This document shows positions 8,872 through 18,880 of a stretch of 64,000 bases of DNA, piece by piece. Source of the stretch: Cyanobacteriota bacterium (lineage in GTDB: Bacteria; Cyanobacteriota; Cyanobacteriia; PCC-6307; Cyanobiaceae). The stretch is from the NCBI GenBank assembly GCA_026389315.1, contig JAPLIC010000061.1, positions 99,349 to 163,348 of the forward strand. The letters are read 5' to 3'. Positions within the stretch are counted from its first letter, which is position 1, and the number at the start of each line of letters is the position of its first letter. A model generated the notes under the pieces. It was not told the origin of the DNA, ran no database searches, and saw only the letters and a program-made list of their open reading frames with translations. Both the position numbers and the translations under genes were made by a program.

Positions 8872-9876
8872 TCAGCGCAGGGCGATGCTCTGGGCCCCAG
8901 GCTTGATGTGCACCGTATTGGTGAACCGGGCCGTCCCGTCCAGCGTACTGATCACCAGGCTGCTGGTGCGGACACAATCCTTCTCGAACTTGACACCATG
9001 GAACAGCAGACCATCGGTGATGCCACTGCCGGCAAAGACGACGTTCTCTCCGGAGGCGAGTTCGTCAGCTTCGTAGATCTTGTCGGGATCGGTAATGCCC
9101 ATTTCGGCGAGCCGGGCCAGATTGCCTTCCCGGGTGAGTCCTTCCCATTCTTTGGTCTGGGCAACGGCGGGGTCGTAAACCAACTGCCCCTGGAAATGGC
9201 CGCCAAGGGCCCGAAGCGCCGCCGCAGAGATGACCCCCTCGGGAGCGGCACCGATGCCCATCAGGCAATGGGTGCCTGTGCCAGCAAAGCCACAGGCGAT
9301 AGCGGCCTGGACATCCCCATCACTGATGGGTTTCACCCGAGCGCCTGTGGCACGGATCTCAGCGATCAAGTCATTGTGCCGCGCCCGATCCATGACAACG
9401 ATGACCAGCTCGCTTGGGGCCAGACCGAGAGCCTGACTAAGGATGGCGATGTTTTCCGTTGCGGACTTACGAATATCCACCTTGCCCTTGGCGGCCGGAG
9501 GCGCCGCCAGTTTTTTCATGTAGAAGTCTGGTGCGTTGAAGAGACCACCTCGGTCGGATGCGGCCAGCACCGCCATCGAGCCATCTTGGTTGTTGGCGCA
9601 AAGGTTGGTGCCTTCACAGGGATCGACGGCGAAATCAACGCCAGGACCGCTGCCACTGCCCACTTCCTCACCGATGTAAAGCATGGGGGCTTCGTCCCGC
9701 TCTCCTTCGCCGATGACGATGCGGCCTTGCATCTGGATCTGGCCCATCCGCTCACGCATCGCCTCAACAGCCGCAGCGTCGGCCTCGTCTTTCTTGCCCA
9801 GGCCGGTCAGGTGGGCCGAGGCAATGGCGGCCTGTTCAACGACCTCAAGAATTTCCTGGATGAGGGTGCGATCCAC
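8872..9876 (-). CDS. glpX: class II fructose-1,6-/sedoheptulose-1,7-bisphosphatase
   Basis: Dual-function phosphatase of the Calvin cycle acting on fructose-1,6- and sedoheptulose-1,7-bisphosphate. It belongs to the GlpX (class II) family, with the metal-binding block [13 protein letters not shown] and the segment [20 protein letters not shown] typical of cyanobacterial F/SBPases. The GTG at 9876 ([15 protein letters not shown]) gives the usual 334 aa; the longer ORF start at 9948 adds an unconserved extension. It is followed closely by hemA and is divergent from rpe, another Calvin/pentose-phosphate gene. Confidence 0.96.
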   Translation of the reverse strand: MDRTLIQEILEVVEQAAIASAHLTGLGKKDEADAAAVEAMRERMGQIQMQGRIVIGEGERDEAPMLYIGEEVGSGSGPGVDFAVDPCEGTNLCANNQDGSMAVLAASDRGGLFNAPDFYMKKLAAPPAAKGKVDIRKSATENIAILSQALGLAPSELVIVVMDRARHNDLIAEIRATGARVKPISDGDVQAAIACGFAGTGTHCLMGIGAAPEGVISAAALRALGGHFQGQLVYDPAVAQTKEWEGLTREGNLARLAEMGITDPDKIYEADELASGENVVFAGSGITDGLLFHGVKFEKDCVRTSSLVISTLDGTARFTNTVHIKPGAQSIALR

Positions 9877-10129
9877 AACGGTCGGGCGGGGGATAGGGGG
9901 CTGGCAGAAAAAGAAAGGATCAAGAGGGCAAGGGCCATGGGAAACCATGGCCGCGGCTAAACGGATCTCGCTACAGCGCGCTTACTACCCACTTCCATTT
10001 CCTGAAAGCCGGACGATCGTATCAGCGGAGACGGCGGCCAAGGGAAACCGGGGGCGGAAGCACAGCAAACCTTCGGCCCGGGGTCGATTCCGTAGGATCG
10101 CCTCTACCCCCCTTGCTCCGGTGGCCTCC

Positions 10130-10813
10130 ATGAGTACCAAGCCCCTGGTGATTTCACCTTCGATTCTTTCTGCCGATTTCTCGCGCCTCGGCGAGGACGT
10201 GCGGGCGGTGGATGCCGCAGGCGCCGACTGGATCCATGTGGACGTGATGGATGGGCGCTTCGTACCCAACATCACCATCGGACCTTTGATCGTGCAGGCC
10301 CTGCGTCCCGTCACAGCGAAGCCACTGGATGTGCACCTGATGATCGTTGAACCGGAGAAATATGTCGCCGATTTTGCCAAGGCCGGCGCCGACATCATCA
10401 GTGTGCAGGTGGAAGCTTGCCCCCACCTGCACCGCAATCTTGCCCAGATCAAAGACTTGGGAAAAATGGCTGGGGCAGTGCTGAACCCAAGCACCCCACT
10501 AGACACTTTGGAGTATTGCCTTGAACTCTGTGATCTGGTGCTGATCATGAGCGTCAACCCTGGGTTCGGTGGCCAAAGCTTTATTGAAAATCAAGTACAA
10601 AAAATCCGCGAGTTACGACGGATTTGTGATGAACGGGGACTGGATCCCTGGATCGAAGTTGACGGGGGTATCAAGGCGAGCAATGCTTGGCAAGTCATCG
10701 AGGCGGGTGCCAACGCCATTGTGAGTGGCTCCGGCGTCTTCAACCAACCCAGCTATGCCGAAGCGATTACCGGAATCCGCAACAGCCGACGGCCCCAACC
10801 TGCCCTGGTTTGA
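10130..10813 (+). CDS. rpe: ribulose-phosphate 3-epimerase
   Basis: Interconverts ribulose 5-phosphate and xylulose 5-phosphate in the Calvin and pentose phosphate cycles. The start at the ATG at 10130 ([20 protein letters not shown]) gives 227 aa, normal for this TIM barrel; the ORF track extends far upstream through glpX antisense. Catalytic and metal residues are visible in [25 protein letters not shown] and EVDGGI. It is divergent from glpX across about 250 bp, so the two carbon-fixation genes may share a regulatory region. Confidence 0.96.
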   Translation: MSTKPLVISPSILSADFSRLGEDVRAVDAAGADWIHVDVMDGRFVPNITIGPLIVQALRPVTAKPLDVHLMIVEPEKYVADFAKAGADIISVQVEACPHLHRNLAQIKDLGKMAGAVLNPSTPLDTLEYCLELCDLVLIMSVNPGFGGQSFIENQVQKIRELRRICDERGLDPWIEVDGGIKASNAWQVIEAGANAIVSGSGVFNQPSYAEAITGIRNSRRPQPALV

Positions 10814-10920
10814 AAAGCGGGACATCAGGTAACAAATTAACAAATAAATCCAAAGAAATTTGATTGGTTGTGACCGTTGAGGATGGGCGCCATTTTAATT
10901 AACATGTTTGCCCTTCCTCG

Positions 10921-12066
10921 ATGAAAATCTCAGCACCACGCCGGTCAAGCGGGGCCATCAGCTTCTGCTTGGCCACTTTTTTTGCCACAACCCTATTGGG
11001 CACGTTGCCGGCCAAAGCCAGGATCAGCAACCTCAGCAATCTATTTTCCTTTGGGGACAGTCTTTCCGACAGTGGCAACAGCAAGTCCATCAGCCAAAGT
11101 GCGATAGGATCTATCATTCCACCACCGCCCTATTACGATGGGCGCTTTAGCAACGGACCCGTTGCCATTGAATATCTCTGGCAAATCTTCAATCCAGGCG
11201 GTACCGCTTTCAAGAACTCCCTCAGCCCCGGCAACCAAGGCACGAATTATGCGATTGGCGGCAGCAGTTCAGGGCTGCAAAACTATCTCGAACTATTGAG
11301 TTCGAGTAGCGCCTATAGCCAGAAAGGCAACTCGTGGCAACTCACCAGCTTCGCCAGCCAGAACCAGACTTTTGATCCGGACACCTCTCTTTTTTCTGTC
11401 TGGTTTTTTCCGAACGACCTATTTTGGTATAATAATTCATCGCCAAATAGCCTGCCAGGCACCTATACTGGCGATCCAGGCGCCATTGCACCACCAGCAG
11501 GCTATTCAGCTGTTGTCGGCAACGCAGTATATAATATTATCGGCACAATCACCAAATTGGCAAACAGCCACGGGGCACGCCACTTCCTAGTCCCTAACAG
11601 TCCCTTGATCGGCGACACACCCGAATTTGCTGGAACTTCCCAGCAAAGTATCTTGAATCAACTTTCTATCGGTTTCAACAACTTACTGCAGACCAACCTT
11701 GATCATTTAACCTCCACACGACCTGAACTCGACATCATCCAGTTTCAAACAGACGATGTACAACAGGAAATTCTCAATAATCCATCCCTTTTCGGCTTTA
11801 CGGATGTAAAAACTAGGTGCATAAGCAACGCAACTTGCGTCACCAATGCGGGTGGTGCGGCCGAAGACTGGTTCTACTGGGATGGCACCCATCCCACCAC
11901 ATCTGGGCATGAAATATTTGCCCAGCGAATTTATCAAGCCGTTTATCAACCAGTGCCAGCACCTTTACCCTTGGTGGGTGTCGCTGCCGGCTTTGCTTGG
12001 AGCCGGCAGCTGCGCCGCCGCATCAAAAGCGGTCGGGCAAAGGCAGGAGCGCCGCAAGGTAGCTGA
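10921..12066 (+). CDS. SGNH/GDSL-family esterase/lipase, exported, PEP-CTERM-like tail
   Basis: A 381-aa secreted hydrolase of the GDSL/SGNH superfamily (phospholipase/thermolabile haemolysin-like). An N-terminal signal peptide is followed by the catalytic Ser block FSFGDSLSDSGNS (about residues 40-55). An Asn-containing block (WFFPNDLFWYNN) and the C-terminal Asp-x-x-His, DGTHPTTSGHE (about 322-332), complete the active site. The last 35 residues are Pro-rich (PVPAPLPLVG), then hydrophobic (VAAGFAW), then Arg-rich (SRQLRRRIK), the layout of a PEP-CTERM sorting tail. It therefore may be anchored, processed and surface-delivered. Substrate unknown. It is preceded by a 107-bp AT-rich spacer after rpe and converges with ccsA. 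Confidence 0.82.
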   Translation: MKISAPRRSSGAISFCLATFFATTLLGTLPAKARISNLSNLFSFGDSLSDSGNSKSISQSAIGSIIPPPPYYDGRFSNGPVAIEYLWQIFNPGGTAFKNSLSPGNQGTNYAIGGSSSGLQNYLELLSSSSAYSQKGNSWQLTSFASQNQTFDPDTSLFSVWFFPNDLFWYNNSSPNSLPGTYTGDPGAIAPPAGYSAVVGNAVYNIIGTITKLANSHGARHFLVPNSPLIGDTPEFAGTSQQSILNQLSIGFNNLLQTNLDHLTSTRPELDIIQFQTDDVQQEILNNPSLFGFTDVKTRCISNATCVTNAGGAAEDWFYWDGTHPTTSGHEIFAQRIYQAVYQPVPAPLPLVGVAAGFAWSRQLRRRIKSGRAKAGAPQGS

Positions 12067-12072
12067 TGTTGA

Positions 12073-12984
12073 TCAGCTGCCAAAAAACCAGCCATAGCTG
12101 TGTAGGCCAATGCCAAGCAGATTGACCCCGATGTAGCAAACGGCGATCACCACAAGGCCGGCGGCCGCCACCAAGGCTGGTCGGCGGCCCTGCCAGCCAC
12201 GAATCAGGCGTGTGTGGAGATAAGCCGCATAAACCAACCAGCAAATCAAAGCCCAGGTTTCCTTGGGATCCCAGCTCCACCAACTGCCCCAAGCTTCATT
12301 GGCCCAGACGGCGCCGCTAACCAACCCCACCGATAGGAGAAGAAAACCCACAGTGATGGTGCGATAACTGAGGCTATCGAGCTGTTCACTGATACGAAAG
12401 TCACTGCTGCTCAAGCTGATTGCCCCAGGTCCATCGCTGCTGAGTTGGGCCTGACGAAACCCACCGCTGCCAATCGAACTGCTGCGCAGTTCCAGGACCT
12501 CATTGCGATCGGTGAACAGAACCGCCACGCTCAGCAGGGAGCCAACCAAGAGCGCGGCATAGCTGAGCATGATGACGCTGACGTGCATGACCAACCAACT
12601 GGAGCGCAGGGCTGGCACCAACGGGGAAGCCTCCTGGAGCCGATCGGGCAGGGCAAAGCTGGCAAAGGCGACACAACCAAGCGCCATGGGGGTGGCGGCC
12701 GCCGGCACCAAGGGACTGGGCCAGGCCCGCTCCACCAGGAGTTGGGTGAGGGTGCAACCCCAGGCAAGAAAGCAAAGAGATTCGTAGAGATTGCTGATCG
12801 GAAAATGGCCTGAGTCCCACCAGCGCAGCACCAGCTGGGCTGTGAGGCAAAGGTTGGCGGCCGCCACCAGCAAGGTCACCCAACGGTTGGAGCCACCGCC
12901 ACTGAGGGACCAGAAGGAGAGAGGAAGCACAAGCAACAGCAGGGCGAAGGCGGCCAAAGCGAGGCCGACTACGGGATCGTTCAC
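12073..12984 (-). CDS. ccsA: cytochrome c assembly protein CcsA (CcsB in bacterial nomenclature)
   Basis: Haem-handling membrane protein of the System II cytochrome c maturation pathway, which delivers haem to apocytochromes such as cytochrome f and c6 on the lumen side. The 303-aa protein has about eight membrane segments, the tryptophan-rich [14 protein letters not shown] haem-binding loop (about residues 231-244), and conserved histidines (for example in [14 protein letters not shown]). It starts with GTG at 12984. Its partner Ccs1/CcsB is not in the window. The gene lies 42 bp downstream of the LptF/G permease on the same strand. Confidence 0.93.
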   Translation of the reverse strand: MNDPVVGLALAAFALLLLVLPLSFWSLSGGGSNRWVTLLVAAANLCLTAQLVLRWWDSGHFPISNLYESLCFLAWGCTLTQLLVERAWPSPLVPAAATPMALGCVAFASFALPDRLQEASPLVPALRSSWLVMHVSVIMLSYAALLVGSLLSVAVLFTDRNEVLELRSSSIGSGGFRQAQLSSDGPGAISLSSSDFRISEQLDSLSYRTITVGFLLLSVGLVSGAVWANEAWGSWWSWDPKETWALICWLVYAAYLHTRLIRGWQGRRPALVAAAGLVVIAVCYIGVNLLGIGLHSYGWFFGS

Positions 12985-13026
12985 CGGGACAGGGAGAAGT
13001 GACTCCAGTCTGCCCTTCCGTCGGCC

Positions 13027-14241
13027 TCAGCGACTGGCCTGGCGCAGGAGGACACCCCCACAAGCCAACCCGACCAAGACCGGAAGCCAGGCGGCCACAA
13101 AGGGGGTCAGGGTCCCTGTGATGCCCAGGGAACTGACGATGAAGGACATCAAGTAATACCCAAAAATCAAGAGCACACTGATGCCAAAACCCTGGCTTCG
13201 ACTCGTGCGGGCATGGGGCCGAACACCCAGGCTGCTGCCAATCAGACCAAAAACGAGACAGATGGCTGGGAAGGCAAATTTCTCTTGGATCCGCACCCGT
13301 AAGCGACGGGCTTCCTTGAGATTGTTGGCCTCTGTTTGCAAACGCTCAGCCCGCAGGGCCTGACCGACCGTCATCGTACTAATATCGGTCGGTAATTTAG
13401 CCACCTCAACCGGATCCTGGCTCAGGGGATAGAGATAGCGATCAAACCGGGCCGAGGTTGTTGAGCCTGTTTTCTCATCGACATTGATGATGCGACCATT
13501 GCTGAATTCCCACATGGCCTGAGCCTCATTCCAGTGCCCCTTCTCGGCCATCAACATCTGCCGTTGTCCTATCCTTGAGAAATCAATCAAGGTGACATCC
13601 TGCATCAATCCATTTCGGAACTTACGGGCGTAAAAAAGTTGTGTAAGCTGCCGTACCGAATCCCCATTGTCTTCATCTTTAACACGACCGAAGCGTGAAT
13701 AAAGGATATTATCACCACTTTGATTCGTCACTGCCTTACCCAGGGCTCGCTCCAGGGTCTGGGTGGCGACGAGATTGGCCCGGGGCACGATCAGATCGTT
13801 GAAAAGAAAGGTGAGCAGGCTCATCGCCAGGGCCAGGGCCAGGGCAGGCATCACCATGCGGGTGGTACCCACACCAACACTGCGCAGGGCCGTCAGCTCA
13901 CTGCTGCCCGACAGTCGGCTGTAGGCCAGCAAGGTGGCCATCAAGGTGGCCATGGGAAAGGCCAGGACCAGAAATCCAGGCAACCGCAACATCAACACCT
14001 GGATCGCCACCTGCGGTGGCAGACCGGATTCGGCCACCCGTCGCACCAGCTCAAAAACCACACCCACCGAGAGGGAAACGGCTGTGAACGCCGCGATGCC
14101 AAAAAGCAGTGGACCCACCAGCTCGTGCAACAACCAGCGGTCCATCAAGGGCAGCTGGCGCCAGCCGCCAAGGCTTCGCCAGCTCCCCAACAGAGACCGA
14201 AGTTTGGCTGCGAAATTTAAGGGGCCAGGGCTGGCAGACAT
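13027..14241 (-). CDS. LptF/LptG family lipopolysaccharide export permease
   Basis: Inner-membrane permease of the Lpt machine that extracts lipopolysaccharide and moves it to the outer membrane. It has paired N-terminal membrane segments (about residues 45-110), a large periplasmic beta-jellyroll domain (about 150-290) and three C-terminal membrane segments. Only one LptF/G-type gene is seen here, as commonly annotated in cyanobacteria. I prefer the ATG at 14241 (MSASPGPLNF) over the TTG at 14253. lptB ends 8 bp upstream and lptA precedes it, so permease, ATPase and periplasmic bridge form one operon. Confidence 0.92.
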   Translation of the reverse strand: MSASPGPLNFAAKLRSLLGSWRSLGGWRQLPLMDRWLLHELVGPLLFGIAAFTAVSLSVGVVFELVRRVAESGLPPQVAIQVLMLRLPGFLVLAFPMATLMATLLAYSRLSGSSELTALRSVGVGTTRMVMPALALALAMSLLTFLFNDLIVPRANLVATQTLERALGKAVTNQSGDNILYSRFGRVKDEDNGDSVRQLTQLFYARKFRNGLMQDVTLIDFSRIGQRQMLMAEKGHWNEAQAMWEFSNGRIINVDEKTGSTTSARFDRYLYPLSQDPVEVAKLPTDISTMTVGQALRAERLQTEANNLKEARRLRVRIQEKFAFPAICLVFGLIGSSLGVRPHARTSRSQGFGISVLLIFGYYLMSFIVSSLGITGTLTPFVAAWLPVLVGLACGGVLLRQASR

Positions 14242-14249
14242 GGGTCTGA

Positions 14250-14978
14250 TCAAAGCTGGAAGCCCTCACCGAGGTAGTGGCGACGCACCAAGGGGTCGTG
14301 GGCCATGGCCACGGAACTGCCAGACGCCAGCAGGCGGCCGTCGGTAAGGATATAAGCGCGATCGGTGATGGCCAACGTTTCACGAACGTTGTGATCGGTG
14401 ATCAGCACCCCCATGCCCCGCCGTCGCAGGCCGGCGATTAATTCCTGCAGATCGGCGACGGCAAGGGGATCAACTCCCGCAAAAGGCTCATCGAGCAACA
14501 GGTAACGGGGACCCTGCTCGCCAACGGCAAGCGCACGGGCCACCTCACAACGGCGCCGTTCACCCCCCGAGAGTTGAAAACCCTTGCGACGTTGAAATGG
14601 CACCAAATGGAAGTCATGAATCAAGCTTTCCAGTCGTTCCCGCCGCACTGATCTGGGAGTCTGACTTTCCTGAAGCGCCAGCTCCAGATTGTCCCGCACG
14701 CTGAGATTGCGGAAGACACTGGCTTCCTGGGGCAAGTAGCCAAGGCCAAGCCGAGCCCGCTGGGGCATCGCCAGGCGAGTCACCGTGAGTCCATCGAAGC
14801 GAACATCGCCCTGATCCGGCCGCAGCAAGCCCGTAATCAGGTTGAAAGTGGTGGTTTTTCCCGCCCCGTTGGGTCCCAACAGTCCCACAACTTCCCCTTG
14901 ATTCAGTTCAAGACTCACGCCACTCACCAAGGGCCTGCCTCCCAGGGTGATCGTCACCCGATCCAAGGCCAGACTCAT
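14250..14978 (-). CDS. lptB: LPS export ABC transporter ATP-binding protein LptB
   Basis: ATPase that powers LPS extraction with LptF/G. The 242-aa protein shows Walker A GPNGAGKTT (about residue 36), the Q-loop in YLPQEASVFRNL, the signature LSGGERRR, and Walker B YLLLDEPFAGVDP, followed by the H-loop in LITDHNVRETL, a sequence characteristic of LptB. Its ATG overlaps the lptA stop by 4 bp (translational coupling), and the LptF/G gene follows. Confidence 0.96.
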   Translation of the reverse strand: MSLALDRVTITLGGRPLVSGVSLELNQGEVVGLLGPNGAGKTTTFNLITGLLRPDQGDVRFDGLTVTRLAMPQRARLGLGYLPQEASVFRNLSVRDNLELALQESQTPRSVRRERLESLIHDFHLVPFQRRKGFQLSGGERRRCEVARALAVGEQGPRYLLLDEPFAGVDPLAVADLQELIAGLRRRGMGVLITDHNVRETLAITDRAYILTDGRLLASGSSVAMAHDPLVRRHYLGEGFQL

Positions 14979-15544
14979 GGCAGCAAGGGGGAGGGCGCTG
15001 CCCCCTCATGCGTTTGCAAACGCAGCCTGCTATGAACCTGGCGACCAGCAGAGGGCTCAGCCACAACCCGCTCGCTGTCCAGGAGATAGACAAGCCGTTC
15101 GGCACGGATGCGTTGGCCATCGCGATCGACAACATCGACATCGCCACTGAGGACGAGACGGCCTTCCTTACTGAAATATTGGGCTTGGCGGGAGGTGGCC
15201 ACCATGCCCTTCTGGGGGTAGGTGATCCGGACATTGCCGATGGCCGTCACGATCCCAGTGCGGTTATCGGCCTGTTGGCGATCGGACTCAATGCTCACCA
15301 TGCCATCGTCACGAACGACGCCAGGATTGGGGGGGCCGGGCAAGGCCACGGCGGGGGCCGGGGCGACATGGGCCGGGGCCCCAAGCGGCGGCGAAGGCAG
15401 TTTGGGGTGCGCTGGATGGGGAGCTAGAGGAGTCGCCCCGCGGGCCATCGGTACCATCAGGGTCCTGGGGGCGAGCAGAAGCAGCGGTGCCGCAACGATG
15501 CCCAAGCAGGCGAAGTGGAGCGGGCGAAGCAAGAACCGGGCCAT
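14975..15544 (-). CDS. lptA: LptA/OstA-like periplasmic LPS transport protein
   Basis: Small periplasmic beta-jellyroll protein that bridges inner and outer membrane in LPS export. The 189-aa product has an N-terminal hydrophobic signal segment (about residues 5-32), a Pro/Ala-rich linker (about 35-75), then the OstA-type domain with repeating strand motifs such as DGMVSIESDRQQADNRTGIV and GNVRITYPQKGMVATSRQA. It overlaps lptB by 4 bp. The long Pro/Ala linker after the signal is a feature of this copy. Assignment rests on fold-type pattern and neighbours. Confidence 0.9.
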   Translation of the reverse strand: MARFLLRPLHFACLGIVAAPLLLLAPRTLMVPMARGATPLAPHPAHPKLPSPPLGAPAHVAPAPAVALPGPPNPGVVRDDGMVSIESDRQQADNRTGIVTAIGNVRITYPQKGMVATSRQAQYFSKEGRLVLSGDVDVVDRDGQRIRAERLVYLLDSERVVAEPSAGRQVHSRLRLQTHEGAAPSPLLP

Positions 15545-15565
15545 GACAAAGGAGGATGGCTGAAT

Positions 15566-15937
15566 CTACCGGGGCCCTTCCTGGCAGGGCTCAAGCCGAG
15601 GCAGGGATAAAGGATCCCAAGACGATCCTTGCTGCAGGGCACCGAGGCGCCGCTGGCATGTTTGCTGGAGTTTCCGGATGTCGAGGCCAAGCTCACAGGG
15701 ATCGGCGGCGGCCAAGCGACCCAAGCCTTCGCCGAGAAGCACTGTGGCGCCCCGTTGATTATCCCTCTCAAGATGGTGATGGGCTACGGCAATCTGGAGA
15801 ATGCCTTGGAGTACCGGCCTGAGGGGTCCCTGGGTTTCATGCCAGACCGCTTCAAAATCATCGTGACATCCGTACCACTCGCCCCGATTGAAGGCGGCCA
15901 CACCGGAGTGGAAGCGCGGATCCTGGAGGATCAACAT
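15566..15937 (-). CDS. DUF309 family protein
   Basis: A 123-aa all-helical protein of the DUF309 family. The recognisable core is FNRGEWYGCHDDFEAVWHE followed by GILQIAVAHHHLERDN; the paired His/Glu residues (CHDDFE, HHHLE) are the family signature and look like a metal or catalytic site, though no activity is established. The ORF track starts at 16066 inside typA; the ATG at 15937 (MLILQDPRFHSGVAAF) avoids that overlap and leaves 37 bp after typA. It lies between typA and lptA, all on the minus strand. Confidence 0.85.
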   Translation of the reverse strand: MLILQDPRFHSGVAAFNRGEWYGCHDDFEAVWHETQGPLRPVLQGILQIAVAHHHLERDNQRGATVLLGEGLGRLAAADPCELGLDIRKLQQTCQRRLGALQQGSSWDPLSLPRLEPCQEGPR

Positions 15938-15974
15938 TTCCTCGGCCGTGGTGGAATCGGAGCCGCTCAACGAT

Positions 15975-17783
15975 TCAGCGTTTGGCAGGTTTGCGGGCTG
16001 GCAACTTGCGTAAACGAATCGATTCGGGGGTGACTTCCAGCATCTCATCGGAGCCGATGTACTCAAGGGCTCTCTCCAGCGTCATCTGGACTGGAGTCTG
16101 CAGGGTATCCAATTCTTCCGCACCAGCGGAGCGAATGTTGGTGAGCTGCTTAGCCTTGCAGACATTCAATTCAAGATCCTGGGGTCGGTTATTCTCGCCA
16201 ATGATCATACCCTTGTAAACCTTGGTGCCAGGTGTAATGAAAAACTGCCCCCGATCTTCTGCATTTTTCAGAGCATAGAAGGTGGCTACTCCTTCCTCGA
16301 AAGCAATCAAGACACCGTTGCGACGTGCATCAAATTCACCCTGCATGGGGCGATAGTCAAAGAAAGAATGGCTCATGATTCCCTCACCACGGGTGGCACG
16401 AACAAAATCACCACGGAAACCGATCAATCCCCTGGCCGGCACAATGAATTCCAGTTGGGTCCTGCCGTCACTAGTGGTTTCCATATTCTGCATTTCGCCT
16501 TTGCGAATGCCCAGTTTTTCAATGCAACTGCCAACGGCCTCCTCAGGCACATCCATGACCAAGGTCTCGAATGGTTCATGGGGGGTGCCATCAATAGTGC
16601 GGAAGATGACTTGTGGTTGACTGACTTGGAACTCGTAACCCTCGCGCCGCATGGTTTCAATCAGGATGCCGAGGTGCAATTCACCGCGACCACTCACCGA
16701 AAAGCGATCGGGTGAATCAGTGTCTTCAACCCGTAAGGCCACATTGGTAAGCAGTTCCTTCTGCAGCCGATCCCGGAGTTGGCGACTGGTCACGAACTTG
16801 CCTTCCTTGCCGGCGAAGGGAGAGTCGTTGACCACAAAGGTCATTTGCAGTGTCGGCTCATCAACCCGAATCAGGGGCAGGGCCTCGGGGTGATCAGGAC
16901 AGGCAATTGTTTCGCCAATGTTGACCTCATCAAACCCTGAGACTGCAACGAGATCACCGGCACGGGCCTCGGCAATTTCAACCCGCTGCAATCCTTCAAA
17001 GCCAAGAAGCTTGCTGATGCGTCCGCGCTTGATACTGCCATCGTCGCGAATCAAGGCCACGGTTTGACCATTACTAATGGTGCCGTTGTGGACGCGACCA
17101 ATCATGATGCGACCCAGAAAATCGGAATAATCCAGGGTCGTGACCTGCATCTGCAGAGGTTTGGCGGGGTCCCCTACCGGCGGTGGGACATGGCGCAGAA
17201 TGGCATCGAAAAGCGGCTTCATCGTGTCGCTTTCTGTGGCCATATCCGGCTTGGCATAGCCGGCCATACCACTGCCAAAAAGATAGGGAAAATCACACTG
17301 GTCGTCGTCCGCGCCCAACTCCAAAAAAAGGTCAAGAACCTTATCAACAGCCTGCTCTGGATCGACGCGGGCGCGATCAATTTTATTGACAAATACAATC
17401 GGCCTTAGCCCCTGTTCTAAGGCCTTACGCAGCACAAATCGCGTCTGGGGCATCGGCCCCTCATTGGCATCAACAATCAGCAGACAACCATCGACCATGC
17501 CGAGAACCCGTTCGACTTCTCCACCGAAGTCCGCGTGGCCGGGGGTATCAACAATATTGATGCGAGTGCCGTTGTAGTGAACTGAAGTATTCTTTGAAAG
17601 TATTGTGATGCCCCGCTCCCGTTCGAGATCATTGGAATCCATCACACAGGTGGGTACCGCTTCCCCGGCGCGAAAGATGCCGGATTGGCCCAGCAGGGCG
17701 TCGACCAAAGTGGTTTTGCCGTGGTCGACGTGGGCAATGATCGCAATATTGCGAATTTGGGCGCCTTTGCTCTCGCCGCTCAT
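15975..17783 (-). CDS. typA: ribosome-associated GTPase TypA/BipA
   Basis: Translational GTPase that binds the ribosome and aids subunit assembly and stress adaptation. The 602-aa protein has G1 [10 protein letters not shown]2 within RERGIT, G3 DTPGHADF, G4 NKID, then domain II, and the EF-G-like C-terminal domains ending in a basic tail ([12 protein letters not shown]). Length and motif order are normal. The upstream 120 bp to the VanY-type gene are non-coding and probably contain its promoter; the DUF309 gene follows closely. Confidence 0.97.
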   Translation of the reverse strand: MSGESKGAQIRNIAIIAHVDHGKTTLVDALLGQSGIFRAGEAVPTCVMDSNDLERERGITILSKNTSVHYNGTRINIVDTPGHADFGGEVERVLGMVDGCLLIVDANEGPMPQTRFVLRKALEQGLRPIVFVNKIDRARVDPEQAVDKVLDLFLELGADDDQCDFPYLFGSGMAGYAKPDMATESDTMKPLFDAILRHVPPPVGDPAKPLQMQVTTLDYSDFLGRIMIGRVHNGTISNGQTVALIRDDGSIKRGRISKLLGFEGLQRVEIAEARAGDLVAVSGFDEVNIGETIACPDHPEALPLIRVDEPTLQMTFVVNDSPFAGKEGKFVTSRQLRDRLQKELLTNVALRVEDTDSPDRFSVSGRGELHLGILIETMRREGYEFQVSQPQVIFRTIDGTPHEPFETLVMDVPEEAVGSCIEKLGIRKGEMQNMETTSDGRTQLEFIVPARGLIGFRGDFVRATRGEGIMSHSFFDYRPMQGEFDARRNGVLIAFEEGVATFYALKNAEDRGQFFITPGTKVYKGMIIGENNRPQDLELNVCKAKQLTNIRSAGAEELDTLQTPVQMTLERALEYIGSDEMLEVTPESIRLRKLPARKPAKR

Positions 17784-17904
17784 GATGTTCTCGGTTGGGA
17801 GGGTGGAAAATTCGAAACCAGGGTTGATGCTGATGACCGGGCGTGATTATCCGGCGTGCTTATTTGGTTTTCGTCGCGCCAGGGTACTGAAGCGAAAACT
17901 TATA

Positions 17905-18648
17905 CTACCCTGCGCCTTGCCTGATTCTGGGGACCAGTCGCTGGGCTGGCTCAAACAGCCGCAAGGCCTCTGAGGACCCTTCAAAACGCCAGTGCCAGGG
18001 TTCGTAACTCACGCCTTGATGATTGCCCTTTGGAAAGGAAAGAGCGAAGTGGTACCGACCGGCATTCTGGGATAACCACTGGTAGGCCGGCGTATTTTCA
18101 AAATTCTGACTGAGATTGGTCGCCGGTTGGCTTCCATCACCCAGGTCCACCGCATAGCCGGTGCTGTGTTCGGAATAGCCAGGGGGGGCGCTGACCTTGG
18201 CCCGGGTATGGGCATCCTGATTGCGTTCAGCCTTGACGTCGAAAAACAGACTGCGTTGCAGCTCAATCGAGCGAAAGGCACTCAACACCTGCAGGTCCAC
18301 GCCGTCGCCGGCGGCGGCCTGCTGCATGGCAAGCATGGCGGCAGCCGCCTCTGGCCTCAGCTGCAGGCCAGCCCCCAGCGCCACGAGGACCCCGGTGGGA
18401 GCCTGCGGGTAAGGGAAATGGCCGAGCAAGCGCCCATCGGCCGTGGGGCGCTCCTTCAGACCCGCCACGGGGCCAGGCTCAAGCCAAGGCAACAGGCCCT
18501 GTTGGCGCAAAACAATCAGGCCGGCAAAAGCCAGGCCAAGGAAAAAGGCCCCGCGCAGCAGGGCCAGCCAGAGGGGTGGGCGACGGGGAACCGGAGCCCG
18601 GCTGCGCCGTGCCACGGGAATGTCGTCTCGAAACGTCGGAGGCGACAC
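17905..18648 (-). CDS. M15B D-alanyl-D-alanine carboxypeptidase (VanY type)
   Basis: Zinc peptidase expected to trim the terminal D-Ala of peptidoglycan stem peptides in the periplasm. The catalytic domain shows [14 protein letters not shown] (HxxGxAxD zinc motif) and the downstream EPWHWRFE, both typical of VanY/LAS enzymes. An Arg/Pro-rich N-terminus precedes one membrane segment ([19 protein letters not shown]), so it is membrane-anchored. The start is uncertain: the ORF track begins at 18954, which would overlap chlP by about 70 bp and include a Gly-Leu low-complexity run. I choose the GTG at 18648, giving 247 aa. Confidence 0.85.
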   Translation of the reverse strand: MSPPTFRDDIPVARRSRAPVPRRPPLWLALLRGAFFLGLAFAGLIVLRQQGLLPWLEPGPVAGLKERPTADGRLLGHFPYPQAPTGVLVALGAGLQLRPEAAAAMLAMQQAAAGDGVDLQVLSAFRSIELQRSLFFDVKAERNQDAHTRAKVSAPPGYSEHSTGYAVDLGDGSQPATNLSQNFENTPAYQWLSQNAGRYHFALSFPKGNHQGVSYEPWHWRFEGSSEALRLFEPAQRLVPRIRQGAG

Positions 18649-18880
18649 ACCGAAAACCTTGGATGCAGGAAGATTAATTCCTCGGCCCGGACCAAGGCCC
18701 GGATCCCGGCCCAGATTCAGTCCAAGACCCAGGCCAAGACCCAGACCCCCGGTACGGGTTCGGATCCCTTGCCCACCTATCCACCTAAAATGATTCCAAC
18801 AGTCCCCGGGGGACAGCCGCAAAGGCCGGGCTTGTGGTGTTACGTTTTCAGGAGAATCCCTGGCGCCAAAAGGTTTCAAG

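Noticed and set aside
8908-9960. 350-aa plus-strand ORF
   Set aside because: Antisense of glpX; long open antisense frames are expected at this GC content.
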